A stretch of DNA of 64,000 nucleotides, from NCBI GenBank assembly GCA_011009095.1, contig VTPC01000816.1, positions 124,001-188,000 of the forward strand, read 5' to 3'. Under the pieces are notes generated by a model. That model was not told the DNA's origin, searched no databases, and saw only the letters and a list, made by a program, of their open reading frames with translations. This document shows positions 47,850 through 59,487 of the stretch, piece after piece. The position numbers and the translations under genes were made by a program. Every line of letters starts with the position of its first letter. Positions within the stretch are counted from its first letter, which is position 1. This DNA is from Ignelater luminosus (lineage: Eukaryota > Arthropoda > Insecta > Coleoptera > Elateridae).

Positions 47850-49150
47850 GTACTTTGAATTTTTGGATGGAAAGCATCTTTAATGATAAAAGTAAGGCAA
47901 GGTTTAAAGCAATGAATGGATTAAGATGTGGCCTCTCAAAATGACCACCAAAGTTTCCAAAAAAGTTTCACTTTTAGAAATTCCAAAATTTCTTTGTTCA
48001 AGTGGATTTAGTTATGAAGTTAGATATCATAGTCGGAAAGAATTAAGAAAAGCCTCCAACTAGTAATTCTAATAGTACTGCCAAACTTACGACAAAAAAA
48101 AGACAACAGCGTGAGGTCAAACTGTCATAAAATTATAACGTTAAAGTACATTAAGCGTCAATAAGATTCTACAAGCCGAGTTAATAGATAAACAGCCCGG
48201 TTTACAATACTCAAACTGTCATTCTGCCACATCCCCATATACGACCCATAAACATCGTGAACGCTGTATAGGTACCAAAATTTCCAAAAATTGTCAACTT
48301 GGAAAATTTTAAAATCTTTTTGTTCAAGTTGCTCTAGTTATGGAGCTAAATCATAGTTTGAAAGAAGTCAGAAAAACATCCAATTAATAATCGAGATGAG
48401 ACAACTTGAAATGACGACCAAAATTTGCAAAAATTGTCACGTGTGGGAGTTTTAAAATCTCTTCGTTCAGGTAGATTTTATTATGGGGTTAAATCATAGT
48501 CTGAAAGAATTAAGAAAAGCATTCAACTAGCAATCCAGATAGAGCTGCACAAACTAGTGACCAAGAATTGTCACGTTTGAGAAACTTGAAATTTCTTCCT
48601 TCGGGTAGATTTAATTATGAAGCTGGGACATAGAATTAAGAAACGCATCCAATTAGTAATTCAAATAGTGCTGCTCAAAATAGCGACCAAAATATTCAGA
48701 AATCGTCAGGTTTGGGAATTTAAATTTTTCCTTGTTCGATAGCTCTAGTTATGGATTTTGATCATAATCTGAAAAAAGTAAGAAAAGTATCCAATTAATG
48801 ATCGAGATGAGACAACTCGAAATGACGACCAAAGTTTGCAAAAATTGTCACGTTTGGGAATCATCGTTCAGGTAGATGTAATTATGGAGTTAGATCATCA
48901 TGTGAAAGAATTAAGAAAATCATCCAATTAATAATCCAAATAGTGCTGGTCAAAATAGCAACCAAAATCTCAGATGGGCAGATTTTAGAATTTTAAAATT
49001 TCTTCGTTCGGGTAGCTTTAGTTATGGAGTTAGATCATAGTCTGCAAGAAGTAACAAAAACACCCAATTAATAACCGAGATGGTATCGTTCGGGATAGTG
49101 GCAAAAATTTCCAAAAATTAGCGCTTTAGAAATCTTAGGGATCGAGTTGT
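47850..49150 (+). repeat. ~140-bp degenerate satellite with two unit types
   Basis: A block with GACCAAAATTT, AAAAATTGTCACG, TCGTTCAGGTAGAT, TTATGGAGTTA, ATCATAGTCTGAAAGAA, TTAAGAAAA and ATCCAATTA recurs at intervals of about 127-149 bp. The ATCCAATTA core occurs near 48055, 48380, 48520, 48646, 48789, 48921 and 49060. Two unit types can be told apart: one continues with AATCC or AATTC and TAGTGCTG, the other with ATCGAGATGAGACAAC. The order is roughly A, gap, B, A, A, B, A, B. No coding potential. Confidence 0.7.
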
Positions 49151-49741
49151 GAAATTAAACCAAATTTTAAAAAAAATAAAGAAAATATCAAGATAGGTTC
49201 GTACAAAATTTGTAGAATCACTATCACTTGTGACATCTAATTATTTATTAAATAAGAACATTAAAAGACAAGCTTGCATGATATATGCATACCAAAAGTT
49301 GTTTTTCCTAGCGGATCTTATTCCCACCCGATAATTATTTTGGCCCTCGAGTGGGTATTGTTCTATGATATTTGTTATTGTTCATTTTTGTGTTTATTTT
49401 AAATTGCAGTTACTTAATGTGTAACAAGTTGCAATATCTTGATGGATATTTTACAGACAATTTATGCATCGATGCACGGTGCTCTTGTTTTGCAAATAAA
49501 TTGTTGTTTTGTCTATTTATGAATAGTTTTTGCTTTTGCATCTTGCGAAACATTTTCTCAGCATTTTTGTTTTTTTTTATAGAAACTGGTTAAATTCAGA
49601 TCAGAGGTAGCTAATTTTGCTACAGTTATCGGTTTAAATTGACAAAAATACCATTCTTTATGCAAGTGTTTGTTTACGTGGATTCCAAGCATAGAAGAAT
49701 CTTGAACGTGTTTGTTATGAATTCTTTTTTGATTAATTAGC

Positions 49742-50152
49742 ATTGTGATTAAGGTTGCCAGATGGTCGGGATTTGTCTGGATTGTCCCAACATTTCATAT
49801 GATGTCCAGACTCCCGACAAAATACAAAATGTCTCGACAAGCAGCTTCTTGTACAGTTTATAACAAAACAGTAATTTAAAATTACCGCGCGGTTTAAAAT
49901 TCACTTCACTCAAGTATATGTGGCAACGTAAAAAAAAGTGTATATTAGTTATATAAGTTACCTATGTCATGCATGATGCTCTTAATGTGCCATAAAAGTT
50001 AAGTTTTTTTGTCATTATTTTAAATTTAATAATAAAAAGTAACATTTTGATTTGTAATATTAATTTGTTCCGACAATAATCCCAAGATCCAGACTTTTTG
50101 AAATTTTGCCCAGATATTTTAGTCTTTCCATCTGGCAACCCTAATTGTGATA
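49742..50152. mobile_element. 395-bp hAT MITE with exact 8-bp target duplication
   Basis: The element spans 49750-50144. Its left end is TAAGGTTGCCAGATGG and its right end on the minus strand is TAGGGTTGCCAGATGG, one base different. ATTGTGAT flanks it exactly at 49742-49749 and 50145-50152. Terminus and duplication length fit the hAT superfamily. The interior is AT-rich without coding frames. Confidence 0.88.
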
Positions 50153-51720
50153 CGCAATTGTGTAGTTTTAATTATTGCATAGTTTAAGATTCATTTTAAA
50201 AACGTTTTTTTCTGATAAATTGTCACCGGCAAAAGACTAGCTGATTCAATTGTCATTCATGTGAATTTGAAAATTTTAACGTTCGGGTGCTGTAGATATA
50301 ATTTTATTTTGCAAGATAATTTCATATAATCAACTGTATTTGTATTTATTATAAAAATAATTTTGACCTTGATAAATCAAAAATTCCCTTAACAAAATAT
50401 AATAATGCCACGTGTTTTATCTCTGTATAATAAAATTATCGTTTGTATATAACTTTTGATTTTCATCAACAATTATATGTCTTTCACAGGTAATAACAAT
50501 AATAAGTCTTGTTTAGACTAATTTCAATACCAGCCACAACATCCTGTTTGTAAAATTTGTGTTTATTTTAAGGTGCGAATGTTTTTAGCTTCCTATCTTT
50601 TAATACGTAATAAACAGGCTTGGTAATATTTTAGAATTTAAACAAATGTAAAACCAGCGAAAAGCCGAAAGAGATGTTATAATAATAATAATAAAGTTAA
50701 TTTATGTTTAAATGTCAAATTAAAGTCCTTATTCTGGAATTCATTTTTATTTTCTTCCAGAACAGAAAGGGAGATTCCTTTGTTTTATATACTATAAATA
50801 ATACTAATAAAAAAAAAGATTTCTTCAAGCATAACTGTCTTGGAATGTAACAAAGCAAAATGAGAAAAATATTACTTTCTTTTGCTGACCTTTATACGAC
50901 TTACATTTTTCTCTTAAGTAGAGGATATGAAATAGTACTTGAAAATGCCACGGTGCCTTTATTAACAGATTTTTTTAAGAATACGCATTTCTATTAAAAA
51001 TATTTGTTCAACAATTAAAAGTAAAATCAAAACAACCTTGCAAAAGTAAAAACAATTAAACAGATAGCAATCTACTAGTGCTATAAAAATCATAGTAGTA
51101 AAAAAAAGACTAATAACTGAATTATAACTGAAATTTAACAACAATGACTTTTAACAAATTAATTGTTTAGATAGTAAAAGTAAGTAATAACGATTTCATT
51201 GTTTTCTTTCCGTTTTAATAATTTAATTAAAATTGTTTTGTTTAACTTTTTTTTGTATTTAAAAAAACTTTCTCACTTGGTTTAAAAATACGTTTATATT
51301 TTTTTTTGCTTGGCGGGTTAGTAATAAAATAAAATTAGACTTGTATTGACGGCGCACCGACGCGCTTACTTTTTTTCTCTTGATTAGTGCACCTGAATGA
51401 ATCGATTCATTTGTTTTATTAGACGTAAACGCACAATGACGGCAAACTAACCTTCATAACCACTGCTGTCTTATTTTGACAACCACGCTTACAAATTTTA
51501 CAGGCGTGCCAACACAATTGAGAAAACGAAAGAAATGTGATAGTGATGTAGGTACGTCATTTCTAGGTGTAGAAGACACAAAAAAGGTAATAAAGTAAAC
51601 TCGACTTTTTCTAAAGTTTCTGAGTATTCCTATTTAGATCGTTTGATGGATTTTATTCGTATGTTTAACATTTTGTACAATAATTAAGCTGGCTTTAAAT
51701 TCTACAGATCTTCATACATA
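50153..51720. other. AT-rich noncoding stretch
   Basis: No gene was recognised. A short (ATA)n tract lies at 50679-50694. Confidence 0.45.
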
Positions 51721-51739
51721 CAAAACTAATCCGATGGAA

Positions 51740-51915
51740 TTGAGTCTGGCGAATTAAATTAGAGATCGAAAACAGTGCATGAGAGTGCCACAAGGCTCCA
51801 TGCTTGGACCTATCTTATTTGCGTTATTTATTAACAATCTTAATTTTGTGATGCTACATGCATTTAAATTAGTCTTTTCTGTTGCTTAATGATGACACAT
51901 CTGTATGTATACCTA
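51740..51915 (+). pseudogene. Non-LTR retrotransposon reverse transcriptase fragment
   Basis: The plus strand reads RVPQGSMLGPILFALFINNL around 51782-51841, the well-known PQGS...LGP...F..(I/Y)(I/N)(N/D)L segment of LINE reverse transcriptases (jockey/CR1-like style). LNDDTS at 51885-51902 corresponds to the F/L-A-D-D-T active-site motif, with N in place of A, and sits in a different frame (+1 shift). Stop codons follow directly. The sequence to about 52330 may be its tail but could not be aligned by eye. It is clearly dead. The catalytic Asp pair is still readable, but the fragment covers only a small part of the domain. Confidence 0.75.
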
Positions 51916-52439
51916 GAGAAACAAAGGTAAGCTTTCTTGTATTGAAACATTTCTAACCAAGCTTTATAAGTAAGGCTTAAAGTTTCAGTAATTTTCGTAG
52001 TGTATTGTGTATTTTCTTAATCCTTACCTGTTCGAGAACGAAAGCACTGATGGAGTAATAGCCTGATACCCTAGAGGTTACACTCTTACAAATCTAGCTG
52101 AACTCAAATTACAGAATCGCCGTTTTTCTAAGTGCGACAATTTTATAGACTTTTATGTACGCTGAAAAGATATCGATGGTGATTTGGTGTTGAGGGCCAT
52201 ATTTGTATTTACTCAGAAAGTTGTCTTTCCAGAGAATGCAGCACTCGAAATAATTATTTCCGACATGACCAAGCCGAAACGCTAACATCTGTACTGTTCA
52301 AGAGAGTGCTAGATACTTTCGCCATTTATGAAAGAATAGTTGAAACTAGATCAGTGTGCTTGTCATTCTTCCATATTAAATTAGCGACTTCTCATTGCTA
52401 CTCTTGCTTCTTTCATGAGTTTTCCTTGTTTTAATAAAA

Positions 52440-54700
52440 AGACCGACAATTCTCAAAGATGGATATCTTGTAAAGACCTTGACCACTGCTGTTTTGAGTA
52501 GCCATATCTTGAACATTCATTGGCCGATTTTGGAAATGACTTTCAAAACTGTAAGTAAATTTTTTTCCAATGAAAAGAATTTTAAAAGATCATTTATTCG
52601 ATAATTTTGCTCTTGTGAGCATTTACAATTTCTTAACGACTTATTAGTTGCTGATGAGCAATACTTTCTAGTGCATTTCAAAATCGAACATGACTCTCCA
52701 AGATGTCTGTAGGACATTGTTTATCTCTATCCACTTACTTTGAGACATACCGAAAACTAGCTCCATCCGCCTTTGTCACTATCTGCCTTTTCCAGAGACT
52801 ATTAGTCGTTGTAAAATTAAAGCTTTGAAACTCTGACTTGGTGATGGAGGATAAAGCATTGATTACGGAGAAGATTTCTTCAGCATGGCTTACACACAGA
52901 CTGATATGAACGATATCTTTGCCAAAATTTCAAGGGGGAGTCTTGATAGGAGGAGTCAATTGATCAGTGATCTTCAAAAAGTCATATTGAAAGCATTGAT
53001 ATAGATTGCCAGATTTTGTTATCTTTTTTAAGAATGGAGAGCAAATGAACATTCTGTTCGTGACGTTTAAATTGAAATCGTATCAGATTTGAATTAGAGC
53101 TCAACGTTTTGTTTTTATCTGTTATTGCAAGGGCTTTTTAATTATCTGATTGAAGTGCTTGTTGCTTTTGTTTCTCTTATCTTCTTTCATCATAGCAGGA
53201 AAATCCTTGAGTCAAAAAATCAAAAATTTAACAGGATTCAAGTCCCCCCAAGAAGAAGATCGGCAGCTGAAGTAAATTTTTTGAACACCACTTGGGTGGG
53301 AATACATGGAAATCCATGTGGGACCGGACTCTTATCAGTTTCTTTTTTTTAAGTTTTTTGGTATTTGATTGGTGTAAATTTCTTTGACTTTATCTTTTCT
53401 AAATATTTTGACCATCACTCCGAATATCAATATCTTGGGCATTTATTGAATGAACTGCCAAAGTTTTTGTTTAACTCTGAGTTACTCTGTTCCAATCTAA
53501 TTTTGAAGATTCTCGCAATTAAGTTTTCTTTTTAGATTTAGCTGCCATTTTGAGCAGTTGTATTTCGATTTTAAGAATTTTAAAATTTAGTTTTATCAAT
53601 AAAATTTATCGCATAAAAAACTAATAATACTGCAGGGATTGTGTGACCTAGTCTACGTTGCCATTTGAACAGTTACCTCTTGACCTTTCATTGGTCAATT
53701 TTGAAAATTATTTTATATTTTTAACATACTCTGCAGAGGAGATCTATTACAACCATCTCCAAATATTTTCGAAATTAAAGATTTTTTAGCTTTTCTCGCC
53801 ATTGAGTGTTTGACAAATGTACATACTCTTTTGGTGAATTCCCCCAAGTTCGTTTAAATCTTGTCTTCGCAGCGCGAGTAAAATCTATTCCAATTATAGC
53901 ATTCCAGACTTCTCAAACTAGCAGTTTTTGAAGGTTTGGTCGTAAAAATGTGTTAGTTAGAGAAGGCAGTATGAATCATTAAAATCGACGCTAATGCATG
54001 TCGCCATAGGCGTATCACAAACAAAACAAGACAGAAGAGCAAATTGCAAACGCATGTGCAACCAGACGAAGGTCAATGCAATGCGTCGCGCACACCGGTT
54101 TGCAAAATAAACTCAACTGAACAGTTTTGTGTTTCTGCTCTGCCTTCTCTAACTGATAATTTTTAACTTGGAATAGTCATTTCTTTGTCATGTGTTGACA
54201 AATCTTTAAAAAGTCTTATAATTCTAATTATGCTTTCCCAACAGGTTCTATTTTAATCAAGAAATCCTGAAGATTTTTGAATTTTTGCGAACTTTAACCG
54301 TAATCTTGAGCATAATGTTCAAAATTCTTTTATATTGTACTTTTGCATGGCGAAAAGACTGAAGGATTTAAAGCTATGCCTTTGTTGCAGCTTTGAACGT
54401 TTATATTTCGACGAATTTAAAAATTCTTTTTTTCTAAATTCTAGTGTTTCTTCGCAGAGACTACTTCGATCAAAGAATCTGAAGAGTTTTATAACTTGAT
54501 GGTTTTTTAGTCGTGTTATCTATTTGGAGCAGACACATCTCTGCTTTTTATTTTGACGATTTCCAAGATTCTCTTGAATTCTAGGTTGTGCCTCTTTCTT
54601 CGGGAAAATCTGATATTTACATAGGTTTCAAATATTTTAGAAAATTCTATTCTACCTATTCCAAATTAGAGAGCTTTACTATTTTGCTCGGTGAAATGTA
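52440..54700 (-). repeat. Diverged, inverted stretch of the 48-kb satellite family
   Basis: Plus-strand blocks such as TTTTGAGTAGCCATATCTTG near 52491, GCCATTTTGAGCAGTTGTAT near 53543 and GCCATTTGAACAGTTACC near 53660 resemble the reverse complement of units at 47.9-49.15 kb (ATTTTGAGCAGCACTATTTG there). A pair of related blocks near 53512 and 53768 is 256 bp apart, close to twice the unit length. Identity is low and spacing irregular, so this is an old, partly scrambled array. Confidence 0.4.
53955..54154. mobile_element. 200-bp inverted-repeat element (MITE-like)
   Basis: AGTTAGAGAAGGCAG at 53955-53969 is repeated exactly in inverse at 54140-54154. The interior is clearly less AT-rich than the surroundings (for example GCGTCGCGCACACCGG near 54082). 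No target duplication was identified, so the class is open. It lies within the diverged satellite stretch. Confidence 0.6.
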
Positions 54701-55780
54701 CTTCTCTTCATAAATTAGCATAATAAAGATAAAACCGCGTTAACATAATTCTTACGATTGTTACGAGTTAAATTATCCTTTTTGCTTTACTGTTAGAGAA
54801 TTGGCTTTTGAAATAGTTGAAGAATTCTAATTTTTTTTCAATTCTATTGCAGATACCGGCCTTCCTTGCTGTCTGTAGTAATTATTTCCATGTTATGTTT
54901 ATTTAATTTTTTTTCTGAGGTCTACTGCATGTATGATCTTCCGCAATTCTTTTTGCCGATAACCAAGGACTTCAAATTTGCATTGCCGCATTCCATCTGT
55001 AATTACTCACTTGACATATATTTAAGTGCGATGCGTTTATTTTTCTGTTAACATTGTTTCTTTCATATAGATTTGATTTTTTTGTGTAGCATACTGTATA
55101 CTATAACCTTTTTCAATTAATTCTCTACCTGCAAAGCATCCAACCGCTCCGAGAATGTCAAATGTCCTTGTCCTTAATGTCGTTTTTCTTTCCTTGCTCC
55201 TACCTTACGATGCTATTTCCGTATCCCTTTTCAGAATGATTATTACGTTTTACGGTTCGCCGTAATCTTTTTAAAGTCTACTAAAAACAGTAAATTGCTT
55301 AATGGATCCCTCCTAAATTATCATCGAAATTGATACCTGAGTAAAGAAATAAAAGTTTCAAAATTAAAAATCTTTACCTGTTCAGTTTGCTAAAAACGAG
55401 GAAGTTTATGAAATAATTATAATAAATTCGATGTAATAAATTAATGTATACCTTCATTTTATCGAATTTGTGTTAATTTCATGCCACTTTCTCGATTTAA
55501 TAGAATACTCTACGATATACTACATTGAACAATTGCAGAATCAACACAAGGAAGTTGAGTGTGCGATCCTAGGCCTGCGCTATTTTATGCTGTATATAAT
55601 TACTGTTTTAAAAGTTTGTAAAATCGCCGGTTTATTAAGTTTTATTTCAAGCAAATATCCTCCAAAAAATCAACAATGTAATTTAATAGCAATTTAGAAT
55701 TCTACTTGGATTTATGCAACACATATCAAGGTAGATGTACTTTCACTAAAAGAGTTATGCACGTTGCGTAACTGCCGATG
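54701..55780. other. AT-rich noncoding stretch upstream of the putative promoter
   Basis: No exon, element or repeat was recognised. Short frames here are low-complexity. Confidence 0.4.
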
Positions 55781-55839
55781 GAAACAATTGAATGTCCGGC
55801 TCTGGAGTCTTAAACGTGGGTTGGTTCAGTTCTTCGTCT

Positions 55840-55900
55840 GGTCCGACTAGCGCACACCACACCAGTCAGTACAGTGCCGCCATTGAAACAACACGGTTAT
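55840..55900 (+). promoter_or_regulatory. TATA-less core promoter (initiator plus DPE)
   Basis: The arthropod initiator TCAGT lies at 55866-55870, placing +1 at the A at 55868. GGTTA occupies +28 to +32 (55895-55899) and matches the downstream promoter element consensus RGWYV at every position and at exactly the required spacing. No TATA box lies near -30. Composition rises locally. In flies this architecture is common at developmentally regulated genes; that is family knowledge, not shown here. Confidence 0.55.
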
Positions 55901-56157
55901 TTGCAATTCGTATGTTAAACGTCGTCTTTTGTGTTAAGTTTTGGTTGTGTTGAACTTTCTTTCGTAAGTTTAGTGTGTGAAATATCATCAAGTGTGGATT
56001 AAGGAATTAATTTTTCTCATTCATCAACGTTGTCATCGTTTAAAAAAAGGAATACCGAGTGAAATGAAATAACGACATAAACACCACGTGCACACGTGTT
56101 CTCGAAAAAGATCGTTTACCGAACCTGCTTTTATCAATTATTGTCTAGAATTTGAAG
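55868..56157 (+). other. Putative noncoding first exon (5' leader) with splice donor
   Basis: From the predicted +1 the sequence runs about 290 nt to a good donor, AAG|GTAATA, with the intron beginning at 56158. The leader contains short upstream frames, including an ATG at about 55912 that stops after 13 codons and an ATG-AAA-TAA near 56064, but no long open frame. This fits a noncoding first exon. Two CACGTG boxes lie near its 3' end. No downstream coding exon on this strand was found in the window, so the gene cannot be named. RNA evidence would decide. Confidence 0.45.
56085..56098. promoter_or_regulatory. Paired CACGTG E-boxes
   Basis: CACGTGCACACGTG contains two canonical E-boxes at 56085-56090 and 56093-56098, separated by 2 bp. 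CACGTG is the site of bHLH factors such as Myc/Max and CLOCK/CYCLE. Position inside the putative leader, about 220 bp downstream of +1, would allow a regulatory role. The pairing is plain in the sequence; the function is inference. Confidence 0.45.
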
Positions 56158-59150
56158 GTAATAAAATGATATTTTCACGAAGGTTGTAGTTTCTGCGTGT
56201 GTGTGTGTGTAGTTTCAGGTTATCCGTGAGATATATTAAATGTGTTGGTGGTTGTTGGCTTGTAACTTGATAAAAGTGAGGTTATGGGCGGATGTCGTTC
56301 TCTCCAAGGGTGGCTGTTATCGATTAATTTGCAAAGTAGATTCCTTTTTTTGGTTGAAAATAAGATAATTAATGTGTAATTTGAAATCGTCCGAAATTTT
56401 ATTTGAGACTACCGAAGTTTATTCGTTAGTGTTTATTTGGATTTTTCAAATAAGCCGGTTATTGTGTGTTGTGCTCTAGGTGTTTTTTAGCATCCTATAA
56501 TAGCCGGTGATTAAGCTAGCGGACAAAAATAAATAAAAAAAAATACCTTTTTAATATTCAAGTCTTTGTTCATATAATTATTATAAATGAAGTTTGATGA
56601 GGGTAGTTTTCCACTTTAGGCAACTTTCAAACCCGCATAAAAAGATCCATTTTACATTGGTGATTTTTTATGTTAACCCACCCGCATAAAACTTAAGGGT
56701 TCTTATTACTATACGTGCAGCAACAAGCTGGTTCTCGAGAATTTAAAAATAAATGCTTTAAAGACAAAAGTTAGGTTATGTTGTATTATTAAAATTTAAA
56801 AAAAAAGCTGTTTTCGGACTAAAAAGGAAAATTTTATTTAATGAAATTTTTGTTACTACTAATTTATAACACTATTATAGTGTAAACATACCTGGAGCGT
56901 GTTTTACATTGAGAAAGTGCAATTAGATAGTGTTTTATTTTAATTTTAGATGTGCAGATATTTAGATTTCTATTCCGTTTTGGAATAAAACAATTTGTGA
57001 GGTTAGATTTGAAAGTTACACTTTTGATTGTTAACTTTTGACTCGAATAAAATAAATTCACAATAGAGGGAAGTATCTTTTCAAAAATAAAACTAGTAAT
57101 GATTTGTATCCTTTAAAAGGAGCGTGTTTTCGCATTATTATTAGTATGACACTTTCATTATTATTGTGTCTTGGCTTAATTCATAAATCTTACTTCAACC
57201 ATCTGACAGCTGTCAACCTTAACGTTAAGCTGTAAGAAACAAGTTTTGTTTCTCATGGCCCTCTCATCTTTGAACTTAACAATATTAGTAATAGTCCAAA
57301 CAAAAATAATATTTTTATAATTTGTAATAACTGTAATTTTTAACTTGGACGACTTTTAAATGCCTTTTCTGACTTTTGGTACTTTTTTTGCAGGTAAGCA
57401 GCATCTTGAATACTGAATAGTTCTATACCTTTGTTAGAAACAAGAATTACACAAAGGGTGAGTTTTCCATATTTTACCATTAATAATTGCGTTAAAAAAA
57501 AGGCAAAAAATTCTATTGGAAAATTCTCTTCAATTATATTGCGTCTCTTGAATGAGATTTTTTTATTAAAAGCAATTTTCCTGGTCATTAATTTTACCAG
57601 ACTCAACAAGGACATTTTCAAGTAAAAGTATTATGTTTCTGTTTATGCAATATTATTAATACGTAAACACAATAGAGACATCTAATATTACCACCTATAT
57701 AATTATCGTCACGGTTTTTTAAAATCAGTTTTACATTTATTAACATTTTTTAAAATCCTCCGAAAAAATTGATACAATTTATTATAAAGGTTAAGGGGGA
57801 AAAACATTTAAAATATACCAAAACACAACTTGACATTTAAAAACGATAGCTTAAAATTAGTAAGACCTAAAGACGGGGAAAATAAATTGTAGAGAAGCAC
57901 AAGGGTAGTTTATACGAGAAACATTTGTCCACAGACACCGACTCATTTGTATAGTGTTAAATGTCCCCATTTCGTTGGTGCTTCCGGAATTCTAACTTTT
58001 CCCAAGATCATTTGTCTTTTTAGTTTCTTTTTTTCTTTATTTATCTTCTAGAAATGTTAATTCACACATACACACTATAGTAAACAGAGTTGTACTAGCT
58101 CATTTGGAAAAATGACAAAAATGGAATTATTTAAATAATAATAAACCAAATTTACGTAACTGCAGAAGTAAAAGGATTTCTCACATAACGTAACTGCTGC
58201 GATTCTACAAGTTAGTTAGTAGTGCGGGAGTTACTTTCCAAAGTGAAAGTGACAAAATGTATATTATGTGTGTATATACATCACAGACCTATAACTGCAC
58301 CAACAACATCCATCTCTCGGTGCCTATGTGTGTTATATGTTGTTTTACACAAGGGGACCGGAAATCAAAAATCCAACTTCCGTCAGTGTAAAGCGCAAAC
58401 AAAGGGGCTGGTAGTACGGTCGAATGCCTCCCTCTGGAAGTTTCTATATTTTCCGTTTTATTTATTAACATTATTTTAGTAAAGTTTAATAATAAAAACT
58501 ATCGAGATGAAAGGGAATGCTTTCGGGTCCAATAAAAGTTACAGACAAAATAATAATAATAATAATAATAATCAGATATAGGTACACAGGTACGCACGCT
58601 AAAGATATAATTAGTTCTCGCGGCTATGAACTTGTTTGTTATTGTTTTGGTTGACTGCAAATGACGTGACTCGGTTTCGTGAATAATTTGTAATCTAATG
58701 TGTCACTTCGTAACGAATTTGTCATAAGAAAATTTTTAAAATAAATTAATTTTAGTTTTTATTGAAAAAGAGTGATACGCCTCTGGATACTACTTTTAAG
58801 GATATTATTATAGCGTGTCTGATACGAATTCTTCATAGGTGTCTAGGGTATAAACCACATTTGACTTTGAATTATGTTGTTAATTCACCGGAAATGTTTT
58901 TCGATGTCTGTAAATCTTTAATCAAACTCGTGGAAATTTTATCAAACCAAACAGTGATTATAAAATATTTAGTTGTGTTTCTAAAGTACAGTACCTGCAA
59001 TAAATAATTATTCGACCTCATTTCGTTCTTTTGTTTCCTCCTTGATTTTGTATTTTTAATTTAATTTTGACGTGTACTGTATTAGTTTTCTGTATGTTCA
59101 ATTTCCGATACAGATAATCTAGCGTTATTAAAGTCATCTACCTAGTGCTT
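56158..59150 (+). other. AT-rich stretch, putative first intron
   Basis: If the donor at 56158 is used, this is intron. It holds a short GT tract near 56200-56213, an (AAT)n tract listed separately, and no recognised exon. Open frames here are low-complexity. Confidence 0.35.
58550..58572 (+). repeat. (AAT)n microsatellite
   Basis: A run of AAT/TAA triplets of about 23 bases. Confidence 0.9.
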
Positions 59151-59151
59151 G

Positions 59152-59183
59152 CAGTAATGGGGAGTGGCGGGGTAATTTGGGCA
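59152..59183 (-). repeat. Possible terminal repeat of the pogo-type element
   Basis: CAGTAATGGGGAGTGGCGGG followed by GTAATTTGGGCA lies about 300 bp beyond the 3' end of the transposase remnant. GGGGTAATTTGGGC is the style of end I associate with some pogo-type elements. The inverse end was not found on the other side, and no TA duplication is clear, so this is only a candidate. Confidence 0.3.
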
Positions 59184-59487
59184 TAAAAATCTGTTTTTCA
59201 AGTTTAACAACTCACAGGAGATAACAACCACCGAATTATTTCATCTTAGCATTTGGTTATTCAAGAATGGATTCTGTGAGTTTCATAAATATTAACCCTT
59301 TGACTAATGCGTGGCAACTGCAAGACTGAATTTGAGTTTTTTTAACAAATCATGCCTATACGCAGGATTTACTTAAGGAAGACTTTAAAAATGCTCATTA
59401 TGAACCAATTATAGGTAGCTGGAGATAATCTGGAGAATAAATTTTCACACATTTATTAAAAATATCAATGTATACTCTTTTAATTAA

